Shown: piece after piece, positions 1-8,600 of the stretch
How positions within the stretch are numbered: position 1 is the first letter of the stretch
Layout of the letters: the number at the start of each line of letters is the position of its first letter
DNA from: RGIG3513 sp045658985
GTDB taxonomy: Bacteria > Bacillota > Clostridia > Oscillospirales > Butyricicoccaceae
Assembly: GCA_045658985.1 (NCBI GenBank)
Contig: JAZOWC010000001.1
Span: 1 to 17,357, forward strand
Direction: 5' to 3'
DNA length: 17,357 nt
Notes under the pieces: model-generated
Databases searched by the model: none
Told to the model about the DNA's origin: nothing
The model's input: only the letters and a program-made list of their open reading frames with translations
Program-made: the position numbers and the translations under genes

Positions 1-250
1 GATCGGTAGTGGGAGGGGTGACGGGATCTGCGGGAGGTGTTACGGGATCGGTGGTGGGGGGTGTCACGGGATCCTGAGGTTTGGGATCGGGTGTGACGGG
101 GTCATTGGGCTTGGGGTCTGCGGGGGGATTCTGGGAGGAGGGGTCTTTTGCGGGATCCTTTGCGGGAGCTTTATCGTCGCCGCAGCCTGCAAAAGCAAGC
201 AGGGAACAGATCATAGCCATAGCAAGAACAAAAGCCAAAATTTTCTTCAT
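1..250 (-). CDS. Proline-rich lipoprotein, N-terminal part (cut by window edge)
   Basis: Reading leftward from the ATG at 250, 83 codons are open up to the window edge, so the C-terminus is missing. Residues 1-22 form a signal peptide (MKK, then a hydrophobic core) ending in the lipobox-like FAGC, with Cys23 as the predicted lipidated residue. The mature part seen here is a low-complexity linker rich in Asp, Pro and Thr, with the unit DPVTP repeated about four times. The protein is therefore probably anchored on the outer face of the membrane, with a Pro-rich tether that would normally lead to an extracellular domain outside this window. A purine-rich AAGGA lies about ten bases upstream of the ATG, and a promoter at 299-327 fits. 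The function of the missing domain cannot be told. The lipoprotein at the right edge of the window has the same design. Confidence 0.85.
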   Translation of the reverse strand, partial: MKKILAFVLAMAMICSLLAFAGCGDDKAPAKDPAKDPSSQNPPADPKPNDPVTPDPKPQDPVTPPTTDPVTPPADPVTPPTTD

Positions 251-298
251 ATTTTTTGCGTCCTTTTCCATAGATTTTTGAGCCCTGAGGCTATTTTA

Positions 299-327
299 AC
301 TCTACCATATTTGCACCACCGTGTCAA
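299..327 (-). promoter_or_regulatory. Sigma-A-type promoter for the left-edge lipoprotein
   Basis: On the minus strand a perfect -35 TTGACA (322-327) is separated by 17 bases from TAGAGT (299-304), which is preceded by TG as an extended -10. It points at the lipoprotein start at 250. It overlaps the plus-strand promoter at 311-340. Confidence 0.6.
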
Positions 328-340
328 CTTATGTTATAAT
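311..340 (+). promoter_or_regulatory. Sigma-A-type promoter for the pseudouridine synthase gene
   Basis: TTGCAC (311-316), an 18-base spacer and a perfect TATAAT (335-340) with an upstream TG (extended -10). It lies 38 bases before the GTG start at 378. Confidence 0.65.
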
Positions 341-377
341 AATGTTACAATTTGCCTGAGGACAGTGAGGTGGGAGA

Positions 378-1250
378 GTGGACTATATCATCAAAGCCGA
401 GGACGAGGGAAAAATGCTCCGCGAGCTGCTGCGGCGGGATCTCAAACTGTCCGCCACCCTCATGCGCCGCCTCAAAACGGTGGAGCGGGGCATTACTCTG
501 GACGGCGAGCAGGTCACCGTGCGCGCCGTGGTCCGCGCGGGGCAGCTTCTGCGCCTGAGGAGCGAGGATATGGAGTCTTCGCCCAATATCACCCCCGCCG
601 AGGGGCAGCTTGACATCGTATACGAGGACGACGACCTGATGGTGATAAACAAGCCTTTTGGGATGCCTGTGCATCCGTCCCCGGGGCACGGAGAGGACAC
701 GGTGGCCAATATTCTGGCCTACCGCGCGCAAATGGCGGGGGAGAAGTTTGTTTTTCGCGCCCTCAACCGACTGGACAGCGGCACGGGGGGACTGATGTGC
801 GTGGCCAAGAACGCTCACACCGCCGCCGCACTCAGCGCCGCGCTGGGCGAAAAACATATCAAACGCACCTACCGCGCCATACTGGAGGGCGAGCTGGAGT
901 CGGGCGGCGGCAGTATCGACCTGCCCATCGGCATCTGCGACGGCAGCGGCATCAAGCGGTGCGTGAGAGCGGACGGAGAAAGGGCAATTACCCACTACCG
1001 TGTGCTTGAGCGCAAAAACGGCCTGACCCATGCCGAAATTGAGCTTGAGACGGGCCGCACTCACCAGATACGGGTGCATTTTTCTCATTTGGGGCATCCC
1101 GTGTGGGGAGATTTTATGTACGGTGAGGAGCGGGCGGCGCGCGGCTGGGCGCTGTTTTCCTGCGCTCTGGAGCTTGAGCACCCGCGCACCGGCGAGAGGG
1201 TGTGCGTCAGCGCACCTCTGCCCGAGCTTTTTGAAAGGCTGATGAAATAA
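378..1250 (+). CDS. RluA-family RNA pseudouridine synthase (RluD-like)
   Basis: This 290-residue protein should isomerise specific uridines of rRNA (or tRNA) to pseudouridine in the cytoplasm. Residues about 12-60 look like an S4 RNA-binding domain. The catalytic domain follows, with INKPFGMPVHP at 90-100, the RluA signature RLDSGTGGLMCVAKN at 131-145 (catalytic Asp133), and ETGRTHQIRVH at 225-235 followed by LGHPVWGD. The usual RLDxxTSG appears here as RLDSGTGG, a mild variation. The start is the GTG at 378, preceded by GAGGTGGGAG; no better in-frame start fits the protein. The length is normal for the family. It is a single-gene unit with its own promoter and terminator. The exact target uridine cannot be told, so no Rlu letter is assigned. 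Confidence 0.93.
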   Translation: MDYIIKAEDEGKMLRELLRRDLKLSATLMRRLKTVERGITLDGEQVTVRAVVRAGQLLRLRSEDMESSPNITPAEGQLDIVYEDDDLMVINKPFGMPVHPSPGHGEDTVANILAYRAQMAGEKFVFRALNRLDSGTGGLMCVAKNAHTAAALSAALGEKHIKRTYRAILEGELESGGGSIDLPIGICDGSGIKRCVRADGERAITHYRVLERKNGLTHAEIELETGRTHQIRVHFSHLGHPVWGDFMYGEERAARGWALFSCALELEHPRTGERVCVSAPLPELFERLMK

Positions 1251-1290
1251 ATCGGCGCAGGCCGAGTGCACCCACACAAAACCAAAACCC

Positions 1291-1323
1291 AAAACGGCGG
1301 AGGATTTTCCTCTGCCGTTTTTT
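1291..1323 (+). terminator. Intrinsic terminator after the pseudouridine synthase gene
   Basis: Stem AAACGGCGGAGG / CCTCTGCCGTTT (one G-T wobble) around an ATTTT loop, ending in a run of six T. It is also A-rich on the left side. Confidence 0.85.
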
Positions 1324-1363
1324 GATTGCGCCGAGGGAAAATGTTTTTTCCCGATTGTTGTTC

Positions 1364-1397
1364 TTGCAAGATGCAGGTGAGCATAGTATAATATAAT
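1364..1397 (+). promoter_or_regulatory. Promoter of the hydrolase-murF-ddl-addBA block
   Basis: TTGCAA (1364-1369), exactly 17 bases of spacer and TATAAT at 1387-1392. A second overlapping TATAAT lies at 1392-1397. It sits 44 bases before the ATG at 1436 and after the preceding terminator, so it probably starts the long co-directional transcript. Confidence 0.75.
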
Positions 1398-1435
1398 ATT
1401 GGTAAAGTATATTTATCCGCTTTGAGGAGTGCGCT

Positions 1436-2200
1436 ATGATCATACAGGGAATGCAAGTCAACTATATATATGAACCCGTGGAGGGGAGAGCCACCGTGCT
1501 GTTTCTGCACGGCTGGAATGCGCCCTTTGAGATTTACGGGCCGCTGCTCGACTATCTCAGGCAAAAAGGCTACGGTATCGCCGCCTTTGACTGCCCCGGC
1601 GTGGGCAAAACGAGTGAGCCTGCTGCCCCTCTGACGCTGGACGACTACGTCAGCTTTACGCTGGAGTTTTGCCGGGAGCTTGGCATAGGTGAGGCGGTGC
1701 TTTTTGCCCATTCCAACGGCGGCAGGATCGCTCTGCGGCTGATGAGCGACAAAAACTGCCCCCTCGGTGTTGCCCGCGCCGTGCTGATGGACTCTGCAGG
1801 CGCGCCCACTCCCAAGAGTGCAAAGCAGAAGCTGTCTCTGCGGCTGTATAAGCTCCTGCGTGTGCTGGGCACGGCGCCTTTGCTGCGCTCGCTCTTTTCC
1901 GATCTGTACGAGAGTGTCCGCGACAAGCGTTCCAGCGCCGACTACCGCGCGGCTTCTCCCGTGATGAAAAAGACCATGTCCAACCTGCTTGCCTGCGACC
2001 TCACCGGTGTTATGCCCGATATAACCGCCGAGGTGCTGCTCATTTGGGGCGACCGTGACACCGCCACCCCCCTCAGCGAGGGCAAAAAGATGGAGAGCCT
2101 CATAAAAAACAGCGGTCTTGCACCCATTGCAGGCGCGGGACACTACCCCTATATCGACAACCCCCGACAGTTTTATGCAGTTTTAGACGCGTTTTTATAA
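1436..2200 (+). CDS. Alpha/beta-fold hydrolase
   Basis: A 254-residue serine hydrolase of the alpha/beta-fold superfamily, probably cytosolic, since no signal peptide is seen. The oxyanion region is FLHGW at 23-27. The nucleophile elbow is AHSNGG at 91-96 with Ser93; its first small residue is Ala instead of the usual Gly. The acid is likely Asp208 in IWGDRD, and the catalytic base His236 in GAGHYPY. A cap-like stretch of about 60 residues (125-190), rich in Lys, Arg and Leu, lies between the strand after the nucleophile and the acid. Substrate is unknown; esterase, lipase or C-C hydrolase activity are all possible. The ATG at 1436 has TTTGAGGAG upstream. It is the first gene of the block, with 33 bases between its stop and the Mur ligase. 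Confidence 0.88.
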   Translation: MIIQGMQVNYIYEPVEGRATVLFLHGWNAPFEIYGPLLDYLRQKGYGIAAFDCPGVGKTSEPAAPLTLDDYVSFTLEFCRELGIGEAVLFAHSNGGRIALRLMSDKNCPLGVARAVLMDSAGAPTPKSAKQKLSLRLYKLLRVLGTAPLLRSLFSDLYESVRDKRSSADYRAASPVMKKTMSNLLACDLTGVMPDITAEVLLIWGDRDTATPLSEGKKMESLIKNSGLAPIAGAGHYPYIDNPRQFYAVLDAFL

Positions 2201-2233
2201 AAACCGTCCTTTTTCGAGCTTTGAGGTGTGATA

Positions 2234-3757
2234 ATGAAGCTACTTGTTATTTCTCTTTCGGCCCTCTGCTGTCTGTGGAGCACACTCGTCAGGAGTGTAC
2301 ATCTGTTCCAGCTTGAGAGCTACCAGTTCCCCGGATATATGCGGGCGCTGAAAACCTACAAAAAGCGTTTTTTGAGCCCAAAGACTCTGTTTCCCATGGC
2401 GGTTTTTGCCGTTTTGGGTGCTTTTGCGGCATATTTTACTCCCCTTGCCGCAGGTCTGTTTTTGCTCATCAATCCTGCGCAGAAGATGAAAAAGCCGCTG
2501 GTGTTCACACCCAGAGTCCGCAGGCTGTGTGCCGTGAGCGTGGTACTTTCGGCTCTGATATGCCTGCCCGGTGCATTGGTCGGAGTGTGGGCGGCGGCTG
2601 TGTCTGCCGCGGCGGCGGTGATTCTGACCCCCTACCTGCTGATCGCATGGGGACATATCTGCGCACCTATGGAAAAAGCCATCTCCAACCGCTATATCAA
2701 CGATGCCCGCCGCATTCTCCGCGAGCACACCCGCCTCAAGGTGGTGGGCATCACGGGCAGCTTCGGCAAAACAAGCACCAAATACTTCCTCTATGAGCTG
2801 CTGAGCACAAAATACAACGTATACATGACCCCCGGCAACTTCAACACCACTCTGGGCGTTACCCGCGCGGTGAGAGAGGGACTTTTGCCTCAGCATGAGA
2901 TATTCCTCTGCGAGATGGGTGCGCGGCACGTGGGGGATATTGCCGAGATATGTGAGCTTGCTCAGCCCCATATGGGCATTATCACCTCGGTGGGCGAGCA
3001 GCATCTGGAGACCTTTGGCTCTCTCGAGCGGGTGCTGGCTGCCAAGCTGGAGCTCTATGACGCGGTCAAAAGCAAGGGCGAGGTGCTGATCAACATCGAC
3101 AGTCAGCCTCTGCGTGAGGCTCTGCCCGGGCTGCAGGGTGATATAGTCGCCTGCGGCGAGGGCGGCGGATATTACGCCACCGATATTTCGGCGGGCAGAG
3201 AGGGACTCAGGTTTACCATCCACACTCCCGAGGGCGAGAGCAGGGAGTTTGCAACCCGTCTGCTGGGCAGCGCAAACGTGCAGAACCTGACCCTTGCCAT
3301 CGCCTGCGCCCACAGACTGGGCGTCAGTCTCGGTCAGATGGTGCCTGCCGTACGCGCGCTCAGGAGCGTACCCCACCGTCTTGAGCTGAAGCATTCGGGC
3401 GACACCACCATAATCGACGATGCGTACAATTCCAACCCCACGGGCGCAAAAATGGCGCTGGACGCGCTGGCTCTGTTTCCCTATTGCAGGGTGCTTGTCA
3501 CCCCCGGACTTGTTGAGCTGGGCAGCCGCGAAGGGGAAGAAAACCGCCGTCTGGGTGTGTACGCCGCCTCCCGCTGTGATATGGCCGTGGTGGTGGGCGA
3601 GCATAACCGCGCTTCTATCTGCGAGGGTCTGCTCGAGGGCGGACTTGCGCAGAGCAATACAGTCACCGTAAAGACCGTGGAGGAGGCACTGAGGATCCTC
3701 CCCGCAGGCAGCAAGACGGTGCTGCTGCTCAATGACCTGCCCGATAATTATCTGTGA
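2234..3757 (+). CDS. murF: Membrane-anchored MurF-like Mur ligase
   Basis: This 507-residue protein combines a hydrophobic N-terminal region with a Mur ligase core. Likely membrane segments are at 1-18, 52-79, 97-118 and 119-140. The core has the ATP-binding loop GITGSFGKTSTK at 172-183, NFNTTLGVT at 202-210, EMGARHVGDI at 227-236, the HRLE motif at 381-384 and the MurF-like DDAYNSNP at 395-402. MurF adds D-Ala-D-Ala to UDP-MurNAc-tripeptide, and the next gene makes D-Ala-D-Ala, which supports that role. However, the usual MurF N-terminal UDP-substrate domain appears to be replaced by the membrane part, so the acceptor could differ. I chose ATG 2234 because TTTGAGG lies 7 bases upstream; a GTG at 2228 would sit almost on the ribosome binding site. 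Confidence 0.85.
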   Translation: MKLLVISLSALCCLWSTLVRSVHLFQLESYQFPGYMRALKTYKKRFLSPKTLFPMAVFAVLGAFAAYFTPLAAGLFLLINPAQKMKKPLVFTPRVRRLCAVSVVLSALICLPGALVGVWAAAVSAAAAVILTPYLLIAWGHICAPMEKAISNRYINDARRILREHTRLKVVGITGSFGKTSTKYFLYELLSTKYNVYMTPGNFNTTLGVTRAVREGLLPQHEIFLCEMGARHVGDIAEICELAQPHMGIITSVGEQHLETFGSLERVLAAKLELYDAVKSKGEVLINIDSQPLREALPGLQGDIVACGEGGGYYATDISAGREGLRFTIHTPEGESREFATRLLGSANVQNLTLAIACAHRLGVSLGQMVPAVRALRSVPHRLELKHSGDTTIIDDAYNSNPTGAKMALDALALFPYCRVLVTPGLVELGSREGEENRRLGVYAASRCDMAVVVGEHNRASICEGLLEGGLAQSNTVTVKTVEEALRILPAGSKTVLLLNDLPDNYL

Positions 3758-3770
3758 TCGAGGTGCAAAT

Positions 3771-4982
3771 ATGAAAATAACCGTTGGCGTATTTTTTGGC
3801 GGCTGCTCGGTGGAGCACGAGGTGTCGGTCATCTCGGGCCTGCAGGCTTTTGCCGCTCTTGACAGAGACAAATACCTGCCCGTCCCCGTCTATCAGGCCA
3901 AGGACGGCAGCTTTTATACCGGAGAGGCTTTGGGCAATATCGAAAGCTATCGGGATATAAAAACCATGCTCAAGACGGCCGTCTGCGTGCGGCTTGTCCG
4001 CGAAAACGGCAAAGTGTGGCTCAAAAAAGCCTCGGCGCTGGGCAAAAAGCTTTTTGCTCTCGACGTGGCTCTGCCCGTGTTCCACGGCACCTACGGCGAG
4101 GACGGATGTTTTCAGGGTATGCTGGAGCAGCTGCGCCTGCCCTATGCAGGCTGCGGCGTGGCGGCTTCGGCGCTGGGTATGGACAAATATCTGCTCAAGG
4201 GCGCTTTTGCTCTGGCGGGCGTACCCTGCCTTGAGGGCGTGCGTGTGACAAGGCACGGATATTATCTCGACCCCGACAGCGAAAAAGCGCGGGTGGAGAG
4301 CCGACTTGGCTACCCCGTGATAGTCAAACCCTGCAACTTAGGATCCAGCGTGGGCATCGGCAAGGCAAAGAATGCCGAAGATCTGGCTCTGCGGCTGGAG
4401 GAGGCTTTTGCATACACCGACGCGGTGCTGTGCGAAAGATGTATAGAAAAACTCACCGAGATCAACTGCTCGGTCATCGGTGACAGCGAGGAGATGCAGG
4501 CCTCGGTCTGCGAGCAGCCTCTGGGCGGCGAGGATTTTCTGTCCTATGCCGACAAGTATCAGCGCGGCGGAGGAAGCAAGGGCGCCAAAACCGGCGGCGC
4601 CAAGTCGGGCAGCAGCGGTATGGCAAGTCTGTCCCGCCTCGTGCCCGCGCCTCTCAGCGATGAGATGACCGAGAAGGTCCGGGACACCGCCAAGGCCGCC
4701 TTTGCCGCAATCGGCGGAGAGGGCATCGCCAGAGTCGATCTGATGATCGACGGGCAGACACAGGAGCTGTTTGTCAACGAGATCAACACCCTGCCCGGAT
4801 CCATGAGCTTCTATCTGTGGGAGGCAGGCGGGGTCAGCTTCCCGCAGCTGCTTGACAGACTCATCTCGCTGGCGTTCAAGCGGCAGAGACGCAGAGAGGC
4901 TCTGACACTGAGCTTTGACAGCAACCTGCTGCAGACGGTGGGCGCAGTGGGCACCAAAGGGGCAAAGGGCAGCAAAAGCTAA
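3771..4982 (+). CDS. ddl: D-alanine--D-alanine ligase
   Basis: A 403-residue ATP-grasp enzyme that joins two D-Ala to make the terminal dipeptide of peptidoglycan precursors. It starts with MKITVGVFFGGCSVEHEVSV, typical of Ddl. HGTYGEDG is at 105-112, VKPCNLGSSVGIGK at 185-198 and the metal/ATP motif VNEINTLPGSM at 335-345. The omega-loop has SYADKY at 258-263; the Tyr263 position is compatible with D-Ala rather than D-lactate as second substrate (inference). The loop continues into a Gly/Lys/Ser-rich insert (266-283), and the C-terminal tail (393-403) has similar composition. The ATG at 3771 has GAGGTG six bases upstream; an in-frame ATG at 3732 would overlap murF and precede the conserved N-terminus. 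Only 13 bases separate it from the Mur ligase gene, so the two are surely co-transcribed. Confidence 0.95.
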   Translation: MKITVGVFFGGCSVEHEVSVISGLQAFAALDRDKYLPVPVYQAKDGSFYTGEALGNIESYRDIKTMLKTAVCVRLVRENGKVWLKKASALGKKLFALDVALPVFHGTYGEDGCFQGMLEQLRLPYAGCGVAASALGMDKYLLKGAFALAGVPCLEGVRVTRHGYYLDPDSEKARVESRLGYPVIVKPCNLGSSVGIGKAKNAEDLALRLEEAFAYTDAVLCERCIEKLTEINCSVIGDSEEMQASVCEQPLGGEDFLSYADKYQRGGGSKGAKTGGAKSGSSGMASLSRLVPAPLSDEMTEKVRDTAKAAFAAIGGEGIARVDLMIDGQTQELFVNEINTLPGSMSFYLWEAGGVSFPQLLDRLISLAFKRQRRREALTLSFDSNLLQTVGAVGTKGAKGSKS

Positions 4983-4990
4983 GATCGAAA

Positions 4991-5009
4991 AGCTGATAGC
5001 TGATAGCTG
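4991..5009. repeat. Short tandem repeat, 7-base unit
   Basis: The unit AGCTGAT is present 2.7 times between ddl and the kinase gene. It is short and may be chance or a slippage product. No terminator or promoter is obvious in this 50-base gap. Confidence 0.55.
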
Positions 5010-5032
5010 TTCACGGTTTTTCCGAGGTTATT

Positions 5033-5602
5033 ATGGATAAGCTTATTACCACAATCCAATCTCTGCTTGACGGCGGCGGGCATATTGTCCTTGCCATCGA
5101 CGGGCGTTGCGGCAGCGGCAAGAGCACTCTTGCCGCTCTTTTGGCTGAGCGGTTTGGGGGCAGAGTGGTGCATATGGACGACTTTTTTCTGCCCTTTGAG
5201 CTGCGTGACGGGCAGACTTTGGAGAAAATCGGCGGAAATATCCACACAGAGCGGCTTGTGCGTGAGGTAATGTCCCACATACGGGACACAGAACTGTGCT
5301 ATAATAGGTACAGCTGCAGAGAGGGAATCTTTGCACCCGTCAGACTGCCTGACAGCCGCCTCACGGTGGTGGAGGGCTCATACAGCCTGCTGCCCGAGCT
5401 GAGGCAGTATTACGATCTGACGGTTTTTTGCGACGTGTCACGGGATGTGCAGCGCCGCCGCATCACCGAGAGGGAACAAGACCGCGCAGAAATGTTTTTT
5501 GAGCGGTGGATACCCCTCGAGGAGCGATATTTTGACCGATATGCGGTCAGACAGTACGCCGACATAATATTGAATATGGAGGAGACCCTATGCTCAGACT
5601 GA
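5033..5602 (+). CDS. Uridine-kinase-like P-loop kinase
   Basis: A 189-residue P-loop NTPase of the uridine kinase / phosphoribulokinase type. The Walker A motif GRCGSGKS is at 24-31, followed by VVHMDDFFLP at 45-54, which resembles the substrate-site Asp-Asp segment of uridine kinases. VVEGSYSLLP lies in the middle and an Arg-rich lid-like stretch (VQRRRITERE) in the C-terminal third. It most likely phosphorylates a nucleoside or a similar small molecule in the cytosol; the substrate is not certain, and Clostridia carry several such paralogues. The ATG at 5033 has CGAGGT upstream. The 3' end overlaps addB by 13 bases in another frame, so the two are probably translationally coupled, although a functional tie to DNA repair is not evident. 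Confidence 0.82.
   Translation: MDKLITTIQSLLDGGGHIVLAIDGRCGSGKSTLAALLAERFGGRVVHMDDFFLPFELRDGQTLEKIGGNIHTERLVREVMSHIRDTELCYNRYSCREGIFAPVRLPDSRLTVVEGSYSLLPELRQYYDLTVFCDVSRDVQRRRITEREQDRAEMFFERWIPLEERYFDRYAVRQYADIILNMEETLCSD
5295..5305 (+). promoter_or_regulatory. Possible internal extended -10 element upstream of addB
   Basis: TGTGCTATAAT lies inside the kinase gene about 285 bases before addB. It is identical to the extended -10 at 17020-17028 (TGCTATAAT), but I see no good -35 at 17-18 bases. It is weakly supported. Confidence 0.2.
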
Positions 5603-8600
5603 TTTTGGGTCCTGCGGGCAGCGGAAAAAGCCGCCTGCTCTACAATCAAATCTCCGACCTCGCCCAAAAGGGCGAACAAAGCCTGCTTATCGTGCCCGAC
5701 AGTATGTCGCATCTCGCCGAACGCAGGCTTCTTTTGCATTGCGGCAACAGGGTGAGCAGGTATGCAAGGGTATGCACTCTGTCACGGCTGGCAGGGGAGG
5801 TGCTTGCCGCCTCGGGGGACAAACCCGCCTTCCTCGATGCGGGCGGACGGGTGCTGAGTATGTACCGCGCCATCAGCTCCCTGCGGGGCAGGCTGAGGTA
5901 TTTTGACGAGCGCGCCGAGCGCCCCTCGCTGGTGAGCGCCATGCTGGATACGGTCAATGAGTTTATTTTTTCGGGGGTGGAGGAGGATCATCCCGCCCTG
6001 AGCAGTCCGTCTATCAGCGCCAAGATGCAGGACATCCGCGATATCTACCGCGCGTATATGGATATCTGCCGCGCAAGCAGTCTCGACCCTGCGCAGGTGC
6101 TGGACAAAGCGCGGGAGAACATCCGCGCAAGCGGTCTTATGCAAAACAAGCATCTGTTCTTTGACGATTTTTCGGCATATTCTCAGCAGAAGATGCGGTT
6201 TATCGAGGGGCTGTGCGAAGCAAGCCGCGACAGCACCTTTGCCATAATGACCAACGGCGACCGCGTCACCTTCTGTGACGCCCACAAGATGGCCGACCGC
6301 CTGCAGGAAATGGCGCAGAGCAGGGGTGAGGCATTCACCAAGACCGTACGGCCCTTTGCCCGTCCCGACCGCTGTGAGGAGCTTAACGTGCTGGAGCAGC
6401 TGTTTGAGCCTGACAAAAAGCCTTTTGGCGGAGAGAGCAGTGGCTGTGTGCAGCTGTTTTCGGCAGCGGATATGCGTGAGGAGTGCGAGCTTGCCGCCGC
6501 GCTGGTGCGAAATCTCACCGTCAGCGGCGATGCCCGACTGCGTGATATCGCGCTGGTCTGCGGTGAGGAGGAGAGCTACAGAGGACTTGTGGAGGGTGAG
6601 TTCATCCGCTACGGCATACCCTGCTTCTTCTCCCGCCGTGAAGAAGTTCTCAAAAAACCTGCCTACGCCGCCGCGCTGGGCCCGCTGGTGTGCATCAGCG
6701 ACGGAATGCGGCTGGACAGCGTTCTGTCATACCTCAAATGCGGCCTGCTTGAGCTGACCGATGACGAGTTGAGCAAGCTGGAAAACTACGCCCTGCTGTG
6801 GGGCATTTCGGGCAAAAGCTGGTTTGAGCCTTTTTATAAGCCGACCTACGGCTTTGAGATGCCCTATTTTGACGAGAGTGAGCGGCTTGAGCAGCTTGAG
6901 AGCATACGCCTGCGGCTGATGACACCTCTGCTTGAGCTTAAAAACGCGCTGGGCGGCACACACAAGGGTGAGAGATTTGTCACCGAGTTTATGCTGCATA
7001 TTGAGCGTATCGGCCTGCGCAGGCGCATCAGCGAGCGCATCGGGGTGCTCAACAAGCGTGGCAGCGTACAGCAGGCTCAGGAATACGCACAGCTGTATGA
7101 TATCCTGACAGGCGCGCTGGCTCAGTTCAAAGCCGTGTGCGGCGATCTGGATATGGATATAGGCGAGGCTACCGCACTGCTGCGGCTGACTTTGGGTCAG
7201 TATGACGTCAGCTCCATTCCCTCCTCGCTGGACAGCGTGACCTTCGGGCCCTTTTCCCGACTCAGCCCCTTTGGGGTCAAGCATCTTATCGTGCTGGGCG
7301 CCCGCGCCGGTGCACTGCCTCCCGACGCGCCTTCGGGCAGCATCATCGGCGAGAGCGAGCGTGCCGCGCTGGAAAAAGAGGGCATACACCTGCCCCGTGC
7401 CGAGGACAAGGCGCTGAGCCAGCAGAGCGACGTCTACCGCGCATTCAACGCCCCCGATCTGAGCCTGACCGTCATCCGTCCCCGTACGGCTCACGACGGC
7501 AGTGCATACCAAAAAAGCTACGTTGTATCATATATGCAGAAGCTCCTGCCCGCCCTGTGTGAGCAGGACGCCGCCCCGCTCCTCAGGCGCCTGCGGCTGA
7601 CCGCCCCCGCGCCTGCGTTTGAGCTTGCCTGCTCTGCGGGCATAGACTCGGATGACAGCACCCTTGCGGCTTATGAGTTCGTGAAAAGCGACCCCGAAAA
7701 AGCCGAAAAGCTTGAGTACCTGCGGGCATTCTCCCTGTCGCCCCGCCAGCAGATCAAGTCGCTTGACACCCTCAAAGCCCTCTACGGCAAGCATCTGTCG
7801 GTGAGCGCCACGGCTATCGAGAACTTCTACACCTGCCGTTTTGCCTATTTCTGCAAGTTCGGACTCCGCGCCCGTGAGCGCAGAGAGGCGTCATTGGGCG
7901 CGCTTGAGGTGGGAACTATGGTGCATTCGGTGGTGGAGAACGCCGTCAAAGCGCTGGCACAGGGCACCGAGACCGACCCTGCCGCCGCGGCCGCAAAATA
8001 TGCCCGCGAATACGCCGCCACCCTCAAAGGCGCCGATACACCCCGTATGCAGGCGCTGATCGAGCAGGTGCAGAGCAACGCCGCCATGGTGGTGCGCGAT
8101 GTGTGGGAGGAGATATGCTGCAGTGATTTCAAGCCACGGTATTTTGAGCTCAACTTCAGCCCAAACGGCGACAAGCCGCCCTTTATGTGGGAAACGGGCG
8201 GTATGAGCTTTGCACTCAAGGGCAAGATCGACCGCGTGGACACCTTTGGAGACAAGCTCAAGGTGGTCGACTACAAAACCGGCAGCAAAAAATACGCTCT
8301 GGGTGACATACTCAAGGGCAAGAATCTCCAGCCCTTTATCTATATGCTGATGCTCAAAAAGGCCGAAATGGGCGAAAACTGCGCCGCGCTGTTTCTGCCC
8401 GCCAAGGCCGAGTACATAAACAGCGACGAGACCCTCACTGAGGCTCAGGCCGACAAAAAACGCTCGGAGACGGTGCGCAGACTGGGTCTTGTGCGCGCCG
8501 AGGATGATATTCTCGAGGCGCTGGAGCATACCGCGGCAGGCGGTGAGCGGAGATGGCTGCCCGTGGTGTGCAGGCGCGACGGAAGTATCGACCCCAAAAA

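Noticed and set aside
1..120. Repeated GGGATC/GGTGT-like units resembling a repeat array
   Set aside because: They are codon repeats of the DPVTP linker of a lipoprotein on the minus strand; no spacer structure of a CRISPR array.
3732..3770. Upstream ATG for ddl at 3732
   Set aside because: It overlaps the Mur ligase and lacks a ribosome binding site; the conserved Ddl N-terminus starts at 3771 behind GAGGTG.
2240..3871. Long open frame on the minus strand opposite the Mur ligase (543 codons)
   Set aside because: It mirrors the codon structure of the GC-rich plus-strand gene, has no recognisable motif, and the opposite strand encodes a clear Mur ligase.
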